64,000 nucleotides of DNA, taken from the NCBI GenBank assembly GCA_008638375.1, contig CM018052.1, positions 5,164,517-5,228,516 of the forward strand, in the 5' to 3' direction. The translations under genes were made by a program, and so were the position numbers. The notes beneath the pieces are model-generated. The model was not told where the DNA came from. It did no database searches and saw nothing but the letters and a program-made list of their open reading frames with translations. Origin of the DNA: Nyssa sinensis. Its lineage: Eukaryota > Streptophyta > Magnoliopsida > Cornales > Nyssaceae. Each line of letters begins with the position of its first letter. The stretch's first letter is position 1. Below, piece by piece: positions 34,956-47,685 of the stretch.

Positions 34956-35774
34956 GTAAGTAAATTCCTATCTTTGATACGTGGTTTCCAAGCCACGTTC
35001 TTTCCATTACTGCCAACCTTGTACTCATATATGTATTCACTGTCATTGTTCCCACCATGGATATTGTTCTACCTGGTGGATGCCTATTGATTGATGTTGC
35101 ATAACTTGATCCATTACATTGATGTCTATTTACTGTATGCTTATGTTATGATGTTCCATGCTTTGTACATTCATATGGAATACAATAGAATCCTAATTTA
35201 TGTTAAGTGTCGGGTCTTGTGCTCAGTCACATTACCCATCTGATGCTATCTGATTGACTGGGACCTACGGGTCAAAACGATATATGGCAATTACGGTGTT
35301 TTTACGCATTAAGGATAATGGGCATTTTATATGCATTTATGTTAATAGGGGGTATGTTGGGCCCTAAAAGACCAAGGGTCTACCAAACCCTGAATAGAAT
35401 AAAGGCATCATTCATGTTTAATTGAAATGTTGACGTTTATTAGATTCATAGGATGTTTTCATTTCCTTATGAATAATTCTATGTTAACTATTTTTTATTG
35501 ATTGGACTTGACTGTGACCGTTTCATTGTGGCAGTTTTCATGTTGATTATGATTATTGAGTGTTATCCATATTCATTTTACACCATCACTCTCACTGGTT
35601 ATTGGAATTTATTATCCATTGGCCATTGTGGCATTTTACAGTTGACTGTAATCGTTTCATGACTGGCTATCATGTTACCTTGACTTGTATTCTTCTATGT
35701 CATCCCCACCCGTATTGGGGATAGGCTTTTACTTACTAAGCTTTGTTAGCTCACCCCTTCATTATATTTTTCAG
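34956..35774 (+). promoter_or_regulatory. putative LTR-leader intron in E2 5' LTR
   Basis: The donor ATAAG/GTAAGTAAA is at 34956; the acceptor TTATATTTTTCAG/GTGAG is at 35773-35774 after GTTAGCTCACCCCTTC. The length is 819 bp. Both sites are conserved in the 3' LTR (46846-47685). Confidence 0.55.
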
Positions 35775-36015
35775 GTGAGAATGCTACAGAACCATAGTAA
35801 GAGGGCAGAGCACAGAGAGACAGTTGAGGAACATGATAGTAGTGAATGAAGTTTCTCCCATGTACTCACCACCTAAGAGTGGTTCAGGATCAGTTTATTG
35901 TTAGTTTGAAGTTTAGTCTTTGCACAATAATTGTAATAAGCTTCTGCACTTTAATGTTATGGTTATAGTATTTACTATTATCATTGGTAAAAGAATGAAA
36001 AAAGTAGGGATAGCT

Positions 36016-36027
36016 TGGTATCAAAGC
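36016..36027 (+). other. primer-binding site of E2
   Basis: TGGTATCAAAGC matches the initiator-Met primer site at 11 of 12 bases, right after the shortened 5' LTR. Confidence 0.75.
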
Positions 36028-36190
36028 ATGATTTTAGGTGCTAGCGAGTCATGGGAGACAGGACTAGGACACTGGAACTGTTAAGTCTAAAAGTCAGTCT
36101 ATAGATAATACTTACACTACTATGTTAGACTTTATGTGAGTACTGACTATTATCTTCCGTGAATATTACCTGATTATCTTTTACAACAAT

Positions 36191-36280
36191 GGTTAACACA
36201 AGGAATACAGCGATAGCTATGGATAGCATAGATCGCTTAGAACGAGTGATGGAAAAGGGTTATTGAGGCTTTACCTTGGA
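36191..36280 (+). pseudogene. gag: gag start relic of E2
   Basis: The ATG at 36191 opens MVNTRNTAIAMDSIDRLERV, the typical N-terminus and leading helix of gypsy gag, similar to the DRLDRIE helix of E1. After about 23 codons one extra G in the run near 36259 shifts the frame, and VIEALPW continues in the next frame. After that no gag core or zinc knuckle is recognisable. It suggests that E2 descends from a coding element and kept only the extreme 5' end of gag. Confidence 0.7.
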
Positions 36281-39200
36281 TTTTTCCCATAGATAATGCT
36301 TAGTTACTATGTTAGACTCATATATGAATGTTAACTGCCTTTCTTACGTAAATACTAACTGTTATCTTTTACAGCAAATAGTAAACACCAGGAAATGATT
36401 AGGCTACTATATCAGTAGTCACAGGTACTTTTCTAGTTATTTATAACGTTTATAGACTGCTCAGATTTTATGTTAACTCTATGCACTTATCCATGTCCCC
36501 ATATTTCTACTAAACTGAACTTAGCAACTAAACACTTAGACTATTGATTTACTGATTCCATTACATCAGAAAAGTTATCATTGGAGAATGTTAGAAAGAA
36601 AAAAACATGTGAACTGTAGGCTATTTACTAAACCATTTTCATGTTACCATGAGGATCATTATTTAGAAATGTTAAACATAGAACACACGGGGTACAGATC
36701 AAAAGCACATGTATTCTCAATGAGTGACCTATAGTTGAAAGTTAGGCCTAGTGATATAGAAGAAATGACATTTAAAAACCAACACAGATACTACGAGTTC
36801 CTTATGATACTTTTGGGATGACATAAGCCCCAGATGTATTAGTAAACTTAATGAATAGAGTTCTACAACCCCACTACACCTATCCTACCAAACCCAGTGG
36901 TACCAGGAGATGATCAGACTGTTGTACCAATAGTCGCAGGTACTCCTCTAGTTTATTTACGACCTATACATATACTGTTGATAATAGGCTGTATATATTG
37001 AATAGTATCTTCCTCATTACTGTTAGAGTTGAACTTAGAAACAGAACCCCTAGGCTACATGTTGACTGTTTCAACATGCCCGAGAGCTTTATTATTGGTA
37101 CATGTTGATGAATGCTATAAAATCGTTATTGATAAATGATATACATAGAGTATATGAGGTACAGATTGTAATTACACAACTATTAGCCAATTTAAGAAAG
37201 AATTTGATGATTTAGATGAGTTAAGTAATTAATAAATGTTAGAAAGCGATAACAAGTTATGTACTAAGTTTAATAGTCTTAAGAGAAAAAGATTATATGC
37301 TAAACGAAACTAGATAATTCTTGAACAACTAAAATGATCAGGTAAATAGTAACCTTACAAGATAAAAGTATATTTAAAGGAAAGTGATGAGAATTCTTGA
37401 AACTTTGACGTTGAAAATACTAAAGAAGGTTTCAATAAATAATATAGATAGATGAGCAAGACATGAATTGTATATAGTGGTTATACTCAAGAAATCTTGG
37501 AAAGGAATCATAGCGGTATTAAAAATTTATAAACCTTGATAATTAAAACATGAATTGATTAGGGAATTATGGAAAACTATAATAAACACAGGCAACGGTT
37601 AGTATTCATTGGAAATGTAAGATAACACAGTGTTAGAAATGTAACACTATGGGAAGTTAGTAGAACTAACGATAAATTAATATGAAGGAGAGTCTGAAGG
37701 ATACTAAATGGATAAATTTTAGGAGGAGTTGATACTATAAGTTGATAATGTACCAAAAATATGAAAATCTTAAATAAGTCATAAGTAAATCCTGATAAAG
37801 TAAAAGATAAATAGATGTTGAAGACAATTACTAAATGAACAAGATTTTTAGAATTAACCTTATGAAATACGAGAATTCTAAAAAGAGACTGATATGCGAT
37901 GAATAAGAAAACACTTAATGAATTTTATTATCTGAGTAATAGATTTAGCATAAATATAGATGATACTCTATCAAACTAGTTGAAAGTACACGATAAATGA
38001 TTCTGAATAACTTTTAGGGAACAATGTAATCTAAATGATTGTAAAGACTGAACTCGTAATAAATCATTTGGAGAAACTATGAAATGAAATGATATATAAT
38101 CCTTAAAGTACTACGAGGGAAATTGTGATGGTGAAAGGAAGTATTAATGACTAAGAATACAATAAATTGAGAACGATAATTTACGATGATTTGGAGAAAC
38201 CTTAGTAAAACTTTAATTGCTAACGATGAGTCTAGGAGAATGATATAAAAGGAAACCGAAAATGTAAAAGTTTCAGGAAAAAGAGAATAGTATTTCTTAG
38301 AATATGAACAACCTTTTCGGAGCAAAGGTAAAGGAAACCAAAATAATGGTTATAAATTAAAAAGTCACAAGAATTTGAGATTAAACTTATCAAATGATGT
38401 GGATAATTCAAGGTAAACTGAATATGATAACACCATTACGAGCACTTCCGAAATAGACTGTCATATAAAAAATCAATGACTAGGGTAAAAGACTACCTTA
38501 AAAATTTCTAAGTATATGTACTATACTTTAATCTATGAGGGGAATGAGGAATCAAAACCTATGAAAAGAGAAATTGTAAAATGCACTAGTCTATAACGAA
38601 AAAATTGGAGGAACTGATTTTCTCAACCTATCTAAATCATAAAAGGGATAAACACAAATTCAAAAACAAAGGCAGGGGTGCCAATGAATAATACTAACAA
38701 TGAAATGAATAAAGGATTGATAAATTTTCAAGAAATGAACTCATGATTGAGAATCACAAAAAAAAAAAAAAAATTGAATAAATTTGAGGACAACTAGGCA
38801 GAGAATAAATATTGTAATGCAAAGAGAATACGAGTAAACCGTCCCAACACGAACCAAAATATGCTCATGGAAATGAAGGGAAACATGGTACTCTGTCCTT
38901 AGTAAAAGTTAAAGTACATGAATGAGAAGTCCAAAACACTTTAAACGATAGAAATGGTGAAGTTTAGTTACGCCGTTGATTTTCTATGACCTCTACCAAA
39001 GAGACGGATCAAAAAGAAAAGATCAAGGTATTAGATACCTTTACCTGGCACATGATGTGCCATACAACGCCAACGGAAGTTGACAGCCCATGATCAGTAA
39101 GGTAATCATGACTTAGTATCAACTAAGATGAATATAATGACTAGACATAGAACTGGTCAAGATACTAGTAGCAATGGGAGATAGTCAAGTAACTGAAAAG

Positions 39201-39583
39201 GTGACTCGGGTGAGTAATGAAAGTAATAGACGTATAGCCACGACTCTAAGACCTAAAGAAATACACAAGGGGATGTTGATACTAAAATTTGGAGACAATG
39301 AGTTAAAAGTCTCGAGGAAGTTAAAAGGTCAAACCTTGACTTTCAAAATTCACTATTGAATTAAAATAAAGAGGGATACAAAGAACTATAAACCCTGTAT
39401 AAAGAAATTTTCTTTCATAATGATATAGTTTCCAAATGTTAGAGATAAGTCTAAGAGACAGAAAGAAAAAAAAAACAAAAAAACAAAAAAATGAAAGGGG
39501 ACTATAATGATGAAATTGGCATGAGGAGATAAAAGAGTTTCATAGATTATGAACATTCGAGTTTTGGGGACAAAACTCAATTT
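36281..39583 (+). mobile_element. E2 internal region, no recognisable coding
   Basis: About 3.3 kb, strongly A-rich on the plus strand, with stops in every frame. An approximate 100-bp direct duplication lies at about 36100-36205 and 36290-36385 (ATAGATAAT...TATCTTTTACA). Another pair of related stretches lies near 36395 and 36920 (CAGTAGTCACAGGTACT / CAATAGTCGCAGGTACT). The last ~450 bp (39150-39595) resemble the 3' internal ends of E1 (49250-49667) and E0 (before 59690), including GAAGTTAAAAGGTCAAACC-type words. I see no protease, reverse transcriptase or integrase motif. Confidence 0.7.
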
Positions 39584-39595
39584 AAGGGGGTAGAA
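39584..39595 (+). other. polypurine tract of E2
   Basis: AAGGGGGTAGAA stands directly before the 3' LTR start TGTAATACCC at 39596, after the word TTTTGGGGACAAAACTC that also precedes the other tracts in the window. Confidence 0.8.
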
Positions 39596-39835
39596 TGTAA
39601 TACCCTAACCCAATTTGTAACCAGTCGAGCCATGTAAACCGAATTGAATAAAGCCTATTGTTTTTATATTGAATATATGGCGAATGACAGGGCAAACGAA
39701 TAGCGAAAAAAAAAAAGAAATAAAAATAAAATTTAAAAAGGGAATAAAACAAAAATTAAAATAAAATAAAAAAATAATAATAATTAGAAAGAAAAAAAAA
39801 TGGGAAGTTGAAGGTGTGGACAATATATATATAGG

Positions 39836-39868
<33 letters not shown>

Positions 39869-39973
39869 GAAGGTGTGTAAATGTGTGTTAGTTACAAGAT
39901 GTAACTGAATGTGAAAATAAAAGAAAAGAAGAAAATGGGTGGGAGTTATGCGCTTAAAATGAAAGGGGCACAA

Positions 39974-40010
<37 letters not shown>

Positions 40011-40845
40011 GGACATAAAGAGGGGAGGGGCAGTTTTTTTAAAATGGGGAATGTGAACAGGCAGGCGTTAGACCAGAAAAAAAAAATAAAGAAGGGAAAG
40101 GCAGAGCAGTGCGCATAAGAAGCAGAGGAAAAAAAAAAGATGTCCGATTCAATTCATCTGCAATTTCATGTGAGAAACAGTCTCCTAAAGGCGATGTTTG
40201 TTGAGGATGGCTTAATTGTCAGATTTGTAGAGTGAGGTAAATGTTAAATAGCAATTGTTAAATGCTGGTTTTCAATTTTTGTTATCTCATGCCTTTGCTT
40301 ATGTAGAGAGGGAATTTTTGTTTCTCAATTGCAAGCTGTGGATAATAGTTGGCTAGTTGTTCCAAATTGTGTGTCTATCAAATGCATTGATGTGCTTAGG
40401 ACTGAGGATTAAAACTAAGTTTTTTTTTAAATAGACTAGAAGGTTACGTAGTGAACTAGATAACATATTGAGCATGAAACTTTGTTTAAATCATGGGGAA
40501 TTCATCCTCTTGGGTGCAGGAAAACTTTAGAATTAAAATTGGATCAAAACCGTAGAAGAAAAGGGTAGAAAATGGGGGAGAAAAAGGGCTGGCCGGTAAA
40601 CGCACAGCTCCACCGGAGCTATGGTTTTCCCTGTTTTGGGAGAGATCCGGCACTTCGATCAAAAAATCGAGGGTAGATTTGAGTTGCCCATGACCTGTAG
40701 GTATGAACCCCACTGAAAAACGTAAGAGAATCTGTTGCCGGCAAGTCGCCATTGACGGAGAAGACCACTGGCCATAGCGTGGGGGGCTCTGTTGCGGGTG
40801 AGTTTTTGTGATTTATTTTGGGCCAAACCGAGTCGGGTCTGACCT

Positions 40846-41125
40846 GACCCACCCATTAAGATGGTTGTCCAACACTGTTACTTTATGGATAAAATTTTAA
40901 ATTTGAGTTTGGAGGGTGTTTGGTTGAAAAGGAGAAGTTATCCAATGATTGGCTTATAATGTACAGGAAATGGAAAACAATACCCGACCCACCCATTTAG
41001 ATGGCTACCCAACACTGTTACTTTATGGCTAAAATTTTAAATTTGAGTTTGTAGGGTGTTTGGTTGAAAAGGAGAAGCTATCCAATGATTGGCTTATAAT
41101 GTACAGGAAATGGAAAACAATGGAA
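40846..41125 (+). repeat. 140-bp tandem duplication in E2 3' LTR
   Basis: GACCCACCCATTAAGATGG near 40846 recurs 140 bp later (ACCCATTTAGATGG, 40991), each followed by the same stretch to GTACAGGAAATGGAAAACAA. The 5' LTR has one copy (near 34165). Confidence 0.85.
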
Positions 41126-41924
41126 AATAGGAAATGGAAAAATTTGGTATGGGCAGTGAATTAAACCTGTGACCAAGGGAGAAAGGGTGAGAAGCTTAGC
41201 CCACTGTGCCACCAAGGCACATGTGGTCTGTTTGGGCTCAAAAATTATATGTGTCACATCCCGAACCCCACCCTACTCGAATCTCGAGGACGTGATGCCA
41301 GTTAGTCGCTTTGCTGGTTTGCCGACCGACAATACAACCAACCAAAGGCAAACTTTTGAACTTAACGATGAATTTCATTCCAATTGTAGGGTCAGAGTAG
41401 TGGAATTTAAAACCTTTTTCATCTTGGGAATGCAACTCATTTATAAATACCATAGAGGTATGTATCATAGAGCAAGTCTAAAACCAGATAGGTAATAACT
41501 CTAACCACAAAGCATATCTATAATCAGACATATAACACAGAGCACATTTAATATCTCTAGAGTACCATTACCATGAGCCATGTCTTAATATCTAGTGCAT
41601 ATCAATCACATCAATCAAATCATGTCACTCACCTGAATACAAGTCTCCACAAATTAGTGCCATCAGATCCTTTACTTGGAATGCCACTCGGCCTATCCAT
41701 GTCATATCATAGTGCCTTCTAATCCAATGGAGATAAGTCCTGAAAAATGTTAGGATAATGGGGTGAGCTTTAACAAGCCCAGTGAGTAACAGAGGTTCCC
41801 TGACATGGGTTTCAAAACCAGTTCTTGCTTATAAAGCACATGGATACTTCAATCACTTCAGAATAAAAATTTTATAAATCCACTTTAAATGCAATTTAAG
41901 TAGAATAAAACAGAACTCAACTAA

Positions 41925-42200
41925 ACAAAACAGGCAGATCAGAACAGAACAGATCATAACAAATCGTAACCGAATAAAGCAGAACATACCAGATCAAAAT
42001 AGAATAAAACAGAACATAACAAATCAGAACAGAACGGAATAGAACACAATAAATCAGAACAGAACAGTAAATGATGCCAATATATCAATTAAAGACAACC
42101 AGATCAGAATAGAACAGATCGGAATAGATCATAACAAAACATAATAGAGCAGAACCGAACAAAACATAACAAATCATAACAAAATAGAACATGATGCCAA
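41925..42200 (-). repeat. AACAG-rich degenerate repeat in S3
   Basis: A run of short words such as CAGAACAGAACAGATCA and CATAACAAATCA, varying around a 5-10 bp unit. It continues beyond the 57-bp array to about 42600. The dimer LTRs have only short pieces (for example near 13870 and 18000). Confidence 0.75.
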
Positions 42201-42428
42201 TATATCAATCAAAGACATAGGTATACCATCAACGGAACGGAACAAAATAGAATTGAGTATATCAATCGGAAACATAGGCATATCATCAACGGAACGGAAC
42301 AGAACAAAATTGAATATATCAATCAGAGACATAGGCATATCATCAACGGAACGGAACGGAACAGGATTGAGTATATCAATTAGAGACATAAGCATATTAT
42401 CAACAAAACGGAACGAAATAGAGTTGAG
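42201..42428 (-). repeat. 57-bp minisatellite, 4 copies, in S3
   Basis: TATATCAATC recurs at 42201, 42258, 42315 and 42372, exactly 57 bp apart, each followed by ACATAGGCATATCATCAACGG-like and GGAACGGAAC words. Because 57 is a multiple of 3, frames stay open on both strands (ISIRDIGISSTERN-like repeats). This explains the reading frames here without a gene. Confidence 0.92.
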
Positions 42429-42866
42429 CAAAATAGAACAGAATAGAATAGAACAGGTTGCCAATTAGGCACATAATCATGAAATTGATGCTCAAATGCA
42501 GCTCAAACGGATCAGATCAGAACAGAACAGATCAGACAGATCAAAATAGAGCAGAGCCAAAACAGAACGGATCAGAATAGAACTGAGTTCCAATCAAACA
42601 ACGGTATATCATCAAATGTGCCTGAACCTTCCCTAGCTACTCATAGTGAGCCACTCATGGGGGCCTCTACCCCTCTGGGGTCAGATTAGAGCGGAACAGA
42701 CCAGAATTGAGCGAAACAGAATAGAGTGCCAATCATACAGACGAGCTTCCCCAACTGCCCATAAGCGGACTACTCGTGGGGCCTCTACCCTTTGGGTACC
42801 GCTCTGGCCTACTTATGCCATACCGCTCAAAACTGAAGTGGGCCCGAAAGTAAGACCCAACATAAC

Positions 42867-42890
42867 AAAACAAAAAAAAAAAAAAAAAAA
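42867..42890. repeat. poly-A run in S3
   Basis: A homopolymer run of about 20 A on the plus strand (T on the LTR sense strand) after a CATAACAAAAC lead. Confidence 0.8.
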
Positions 42891-45825
42891 CAAACCATAT
42901 AACAGAACAGAACAGACCCAAACAGAACAAAAGTGCAGGACAGAACAAATCATGCTATGTGCAATACAATACAAAGGGTATGCATTTAAGTATATGCATT
43001 TAAACAGTACAGTATATGAAAACGTTACAGTGTATCAAGATACAATATCTAGACAGTGTAACTTATACACCAAGTCAGAAGTTCCAAGTTACTCATAACT
43101 ATTCGCTTATCAACATTCACAGAAAATTTGATAATTTCTAGATACGTCAGGTACCTCATTACATATCCTGAACAATTATCATTAATCACAGAAAGATCAG
43201 AATTTAACCATTCATGACTTATTCATCATCTTAGGAGTTTATCGGATTACCTAAGATAGCCTAATAGCCTATTACCCTTTCATTGGGTTTCATCTGAGGC
43301 TATTATATTCTTTAATTAAGCTTAGTAGTTATCAGGATTATAATCTCAGTCATTTAGACTTCAATCGTTATCAGTTAAATACTTATTTAACCTTAGGGGC
43401 AAAATGGTAATTTTACCATTCTTGTCCCGAACCCAGTCGTGGTCCTCAGAATGTTCCATATATCTCATATATAAATTATTAAGTCTTCTGGACTTCATTT
43501 GGTATCAGCTTTTGGTCATTGGGACATATCGGTCATTTCTCATTTTATACGTTGATTGTTCCGGAGTCTTATTTAGCCCTTCGATTTTCATAATTATGCT
43601 TATGATAATTTATTAGATCAGATTGGCCTTCATTCGGCCTCTACTTTGCACTTACAATGCTCAAGGGTATTTTGGTCATTTTATATTTCCTGATATTCTG
43701 ACTCTGAATCATTATTTAATCATATATATGAGTTCACGAGTATTTGAGCTTCTATCAGTATCAATTTCATCCCATTTGGACTTCATTTGGACTTCGTATA
43801 GCATTAGGGGCATTTTGGTAATTTTATGTTTTGTAAGATTCTGACCCCGATTCATCATTTAATCCCGTATACAATTTCATGAGTATCTAGGCTTCTATCG
43901 GTATCAATTTCATCCCATTTGGACTTCATTTGGACTTCGTATAGCATCAGAGGCATTTTGGTAATCTTATATGTGGTATAGCTAAATTTTTCGGGACTTT
44001 GGTTCATAAATGGACCCCACCATTGGCTCCAAAGTGTCTGACATAATCAAAATAGACTATCTTTTATGTTTATTTGGCCCTGGGTATCATCAGAGACAGT
44101 ACAATCATTTACCATTTGCGTGTCTTTATTTTTCGGGACTTAACTTCCCAGATCGGACTGCACCATTGAGTTCGGAATGCCCGAGATAGTAAAAATACAC
44201 TATTCATTTATTTATCTTGGACTTCGTTTGACTTATTTAATGTCCAAGGGTAAAATGGTCATTTTACTATTTAATAAAATAATTAAATAAATTATTTTAT
44301 TATTTTCCAAGGGTGTATTTGCATAAAAATCCCAAGGATTAGGCTAGAATAGGGTTTTTAGAACTTTTTGGGGTCAAAGTGAAATTCCAGAATTTCCTGG
44401 GGATCCAAGTGAAATTTTCTAAAACTTTTAAAATAAACCAAAGGGTTTACTTTATTTTTGGTGAACCGGTCTAAGGTTTCACTGGACCAACCGTTTGGCC
44501 GGTTCAACATGTAATGCTGACGTCATGATAACGCTAGCCCAAATTTTTAAATTTCAAATTCTCCTAACTAAAACGGCGTAGTTTTAGGTGACCCAAATCC
44601 TAATTAAAACATCGGGTCAAGACCCCTCACTATTCATCATCCCCACCAAATTAGGGTTTATTGTGTTCTTCTCCACAGTCGTCTCCTCCGACGACGGCAA
44701 GGAGATTCCTGTGGCCTTTTGGGTTCGGTCCAATGTGGTTCGAAATGAAATTCCTTAAGGATTTCATATCTGCTTTCGGATTTTCGGTTGGATTGCATCT
44801 TGGCTGTCGAACGGCCAATTACAATGGCTGCTACCCAGATTCCAACGACCACGATTTGTTCCTGTTTCAAGTGCTACGAGCACTGTTTTCGCCCCATTTT
44901 CATTATTTGAACTCCTAAAATCGATTAGATCATGTTATTATTGTCTAAACCTCACGAAATGACCAAAATCCGTTCATTCATCAAATTATTGGCCCCACCT
45001 GCAACCACGTCTTTCTCTTTTATTTCTGGACCATTTTGGTTCGTTTAACTTGCATTGAAATCCATTTGTTACGTTCTTTACGCCCAAGCATTTTAAATCA
45101 AGCTTAGGGTTAATTTTTCAAAAACCCAGAATATCTACTCTCAGTTTCTCATGGTTTAGTGCCCAAAAATGGTTCAAGCTAGTCTATTTTCCCTCATTTT
45201 CTTACCCTTAACATTTCAATTACATGCATGTTCTCATAATGCTCTAAAACTCTCTGTGTGTGTGTGTGTGATCATTTGAAAAAGTAAATTAAGTTCATAT
45301 GTTATATGGCTATACCTTCTTGACAGTGGTTGTTCTTCCTTTGGTGGTTCAGTTTTTGGCACCTCAGACCTCAGTTCAGTCGTGTACCCCTCAGTTCCTT
45401 CCTCCTTTGTGCACCTCCATGGAAACACACCATGCACACACACACTTTCATTCACTCTTTCTCTCTCTCTCTCTAATCTCTTTCTAGGTCTGTATGAACA
45501 CACACATGGTTGCTCACACACACATATCTGTTCTGATTACACACACACACCCCATATACAGAACACATACATATATGCATATATTAACTCATATATTTAT
45601 ATAATTGTTTCCCCTTTTTCCATCTTGCATGAAAGGAGATTGGTGGGGGTGGGGGTCCAATGAGGGCTGCCGTTGTCCCTGATTCAACAAATTTGTACAT
45701 ATATATACATATAATTATATTTTATATATTTTTGTTGGCTGCATGAAATCTCATTAGCCCATTTGGGAGGTGGCCTTGGTTGACTTAAGCTTATATACAA
45801 TTCTGTTGTATATTTAGGCATAAAG

Positions 45826-45895
45826 TTGTTGCCAGTCAACTTGGTAAATTTTTGAGTGTCATGTGCTTCCTTCACTTGGTCAAGGGTTCAAATAC
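45826..45895 (+). other. tRNA-like module, antisense to S3
   Basis: An A-box-like GCCAGTCAACTTGGTAA (about 45830-45847) and a B box GGTTCAAATACC (45885-45896), about 430-490 bp from the LTR start. It is flanked by the words CACTTGGTCAAG and CCTTGGCC, shared with the S2 and dimer modules. Confidence 0.45.
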
Positions 45896-46845
45896 CCTTG
45901 GCCTCACTTTTGCCCCTTCTTTCTTATTTTGTGCTTATGCCTTGTTTGGCTGGCACAAATTTTTGTTTTAGCTTTTTCCTTCGTAATTTCTTTTCTATTG
46001 CTCTTTTTACGAAGAGGTTTCTTCTGAGGGTTTCCTATTTCGATTAGTTTTTATGTCAAAGGTCTCGTGTCGGTTATTATTTATTTTTGATTTTCGTAGT
46101 TAGCTAATTCAAATTCTTGTAGTGTTAAAATGACATCATTTCACCTAATTAATTAATAATTAGGTTCGGGTATTACACTCTTCTCTCTTGACATGTTTAA
46201 TTATTTTATTGGTCTACCGTGATTGTCGAGAGATTCCCGATTAAATTCCTTGATTATTCTTTATGTCGTTTCTAATTAATAAGAAGCGAACTAATTATTA
46301 ATTAATCGGGTCGGGGTGTTACAATATGTATTAGCTACACTTAATTAATTGAATAAATTAGTTTTAATTAATTAATTTCAAATTATATTCTGACACTTAA
46401 ATTAGTCGAATGAATAATGAAAACTTACTATTTTGGACCTTCTGGATTTAATGGTGAGGTCCGTTTCACGAGACGGAGTCCCAAAAAATAAAATACTGTA
46501 GAATGCCAAAATGACCAAAATGATCCTAAGTCGAATGTGAGTCAAACGGACCCCGATTAAGTTGAGTAAATAGTGAATTTTTATTATTTCAAACCTACTA
46601 GACTCAACAGTGAAGTCCAAGTTGTGAAAATAGAACCCAAAAAGTAGAGACACATGAATGACCATTTTACCCTTGGGTAAATTAAGTTCAAATCGAAAAC
46701 CGTAAGAGCATAAATTAGTAAAAGAGATATTTAGAGTAGCAAGGTATAAATTTGATAAATGACGTGAAAGCTGAAATGTGTTTATTGATGTATAGCCAAG
46801 TCAAAAAGAAAGGAGAAAGTCATGGGATACTAGGACACTGATAAG

Positions 46846-47685
46846 GTAAGTAAATTCTTATCTTTGATACGTGGTTTCCAAGCCATGTTCTTTCCATTAC
46901 TGCCAACCTTGTACTCATATATGTATTCACTGTCATTGTTCCCACCATGGATATTGTTCTACCTAGTGGATGCCTATTGGTTGATGTTGCATGACTTGAT
47001 CCATTACATTGATGTCTATTTACTGTATGCTTATGTTATGATGTTCCATGCTTTGTACATTCATATGGAATACAATAGAATCCTAATTTATGTTAAGTGT
47101 CGGGTCTTGTGCTCAGTCACATTACCCATCTGATGTTATCTGATTGACTGGGACCTACGGGTCAATTTATGGGACCTACGGGTCAAAAGGACATATGGCA
47201 ATTATGGTGTTTTTACGCATTAAGGATAATGGGCATTTTATATCCATTTATGTTAATGAGGGGTATGCCGAGCCCCAAAAGACCGAGGGTCTACCAAACC
47301 TTGAACAGAATAAAGGCATCGTTCATGTTTAATTGAAATGTTGACGTTTATTAGATTCATAGGATGTTTTCATTTCCCTGTGAATAATTCTATGTTGACT
47401 GTTCTTTATTGATTGGACTTGACTGTGACCGTTTCATTGTGGCAATTTTATGTTGATTATGATTATTGAGCGTTATCCATATTCATGTTACACCATCACT
47501 CTCACTGGTTATTGGAATTTATTATCCATTGGCCATTGTGGCATTTTACAATTGACTGCAATCGTTGTCATGGCTGGCTGTCATGTTACCTTGACTTGTA
47601 TTCTTCTATGTTATCCCCACCCATATTGGGGATAGGCTTTTATTTACTGAGCTTTGTTAGCTCACCCCTTCATTATATTTTTCAG
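46846..47685 (+). promoter_or_regulatory. putative LTR-leader intron in E2 3' LTR
   Basis: Donor ATAAG/GTAAGTAAA and acceptor TATATTTTTCAG/GTGAG, 840 bp, unchanged from the 5' LTR. Confidence 0.5.

Larger units (their letters stand above)
32887..36010 (+). mobile_element. 5' LTR of E2
   Basis: About 3.1 kb. Compared with the 3' LTR it lacks the last ~60 bp: the common GTAGGGA at about 36004-36010 is followed at once by AGCTTGGTATCAAAGC, while the 3' copy continues to TTATGACA. It carries a TATA box, AT and GA microsatellites, an antisense tRNA-like module and a donor/acceptor pair. The reading frames at 33821-34169 lie in LTR sequence and have no support as genes. Confidence 0.88.
41252..46323 (-). 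mobile_element. solo LTR S3 in the E2 3' LTR, target duplication ATATG
   Basis: It begins TGTCACATCCCGAACCCC at 41252 and ends GGGTCGGGGTGTTACA at 46323, flanked by ATATG at 41247-41251 and 46324-46328. The family is that of the dimer LTRs, but S3 is longer (5,072 bp) because of AACAG-rich and 57-bp repeats. It has one 134-bp unit, an acceptor at 41740-41741, a mutated donor near 43090 (ATGAGTAAC), a decayed TGACGTCA twin near 44518 and a tRNA-like module near its start. A GA/CT leader lies around 45465-45480. The reading frames at 42646-43098 and 44658-44918 fall in LTR sequence and I found no protein similarity. Confidence 0.92.

Noticed and set aside
42646..43098. 150-codon open frame, the longest in the window
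   Set aside because: Its translation is RTEQNRIE-type repeats from the AACAG-rich part of LTR S3 plus a poly-A run. The frame is due to low-complexity repeats, not coding.
44658..44918. 85-codon frame starting after a leader-like AGGGTTTATTG context
   Set aside because: It resembles a host gene start at first sight, but it lies in LTR S3 at the place where the related LTRs have the same AACCCTAATTT block without an open frame.
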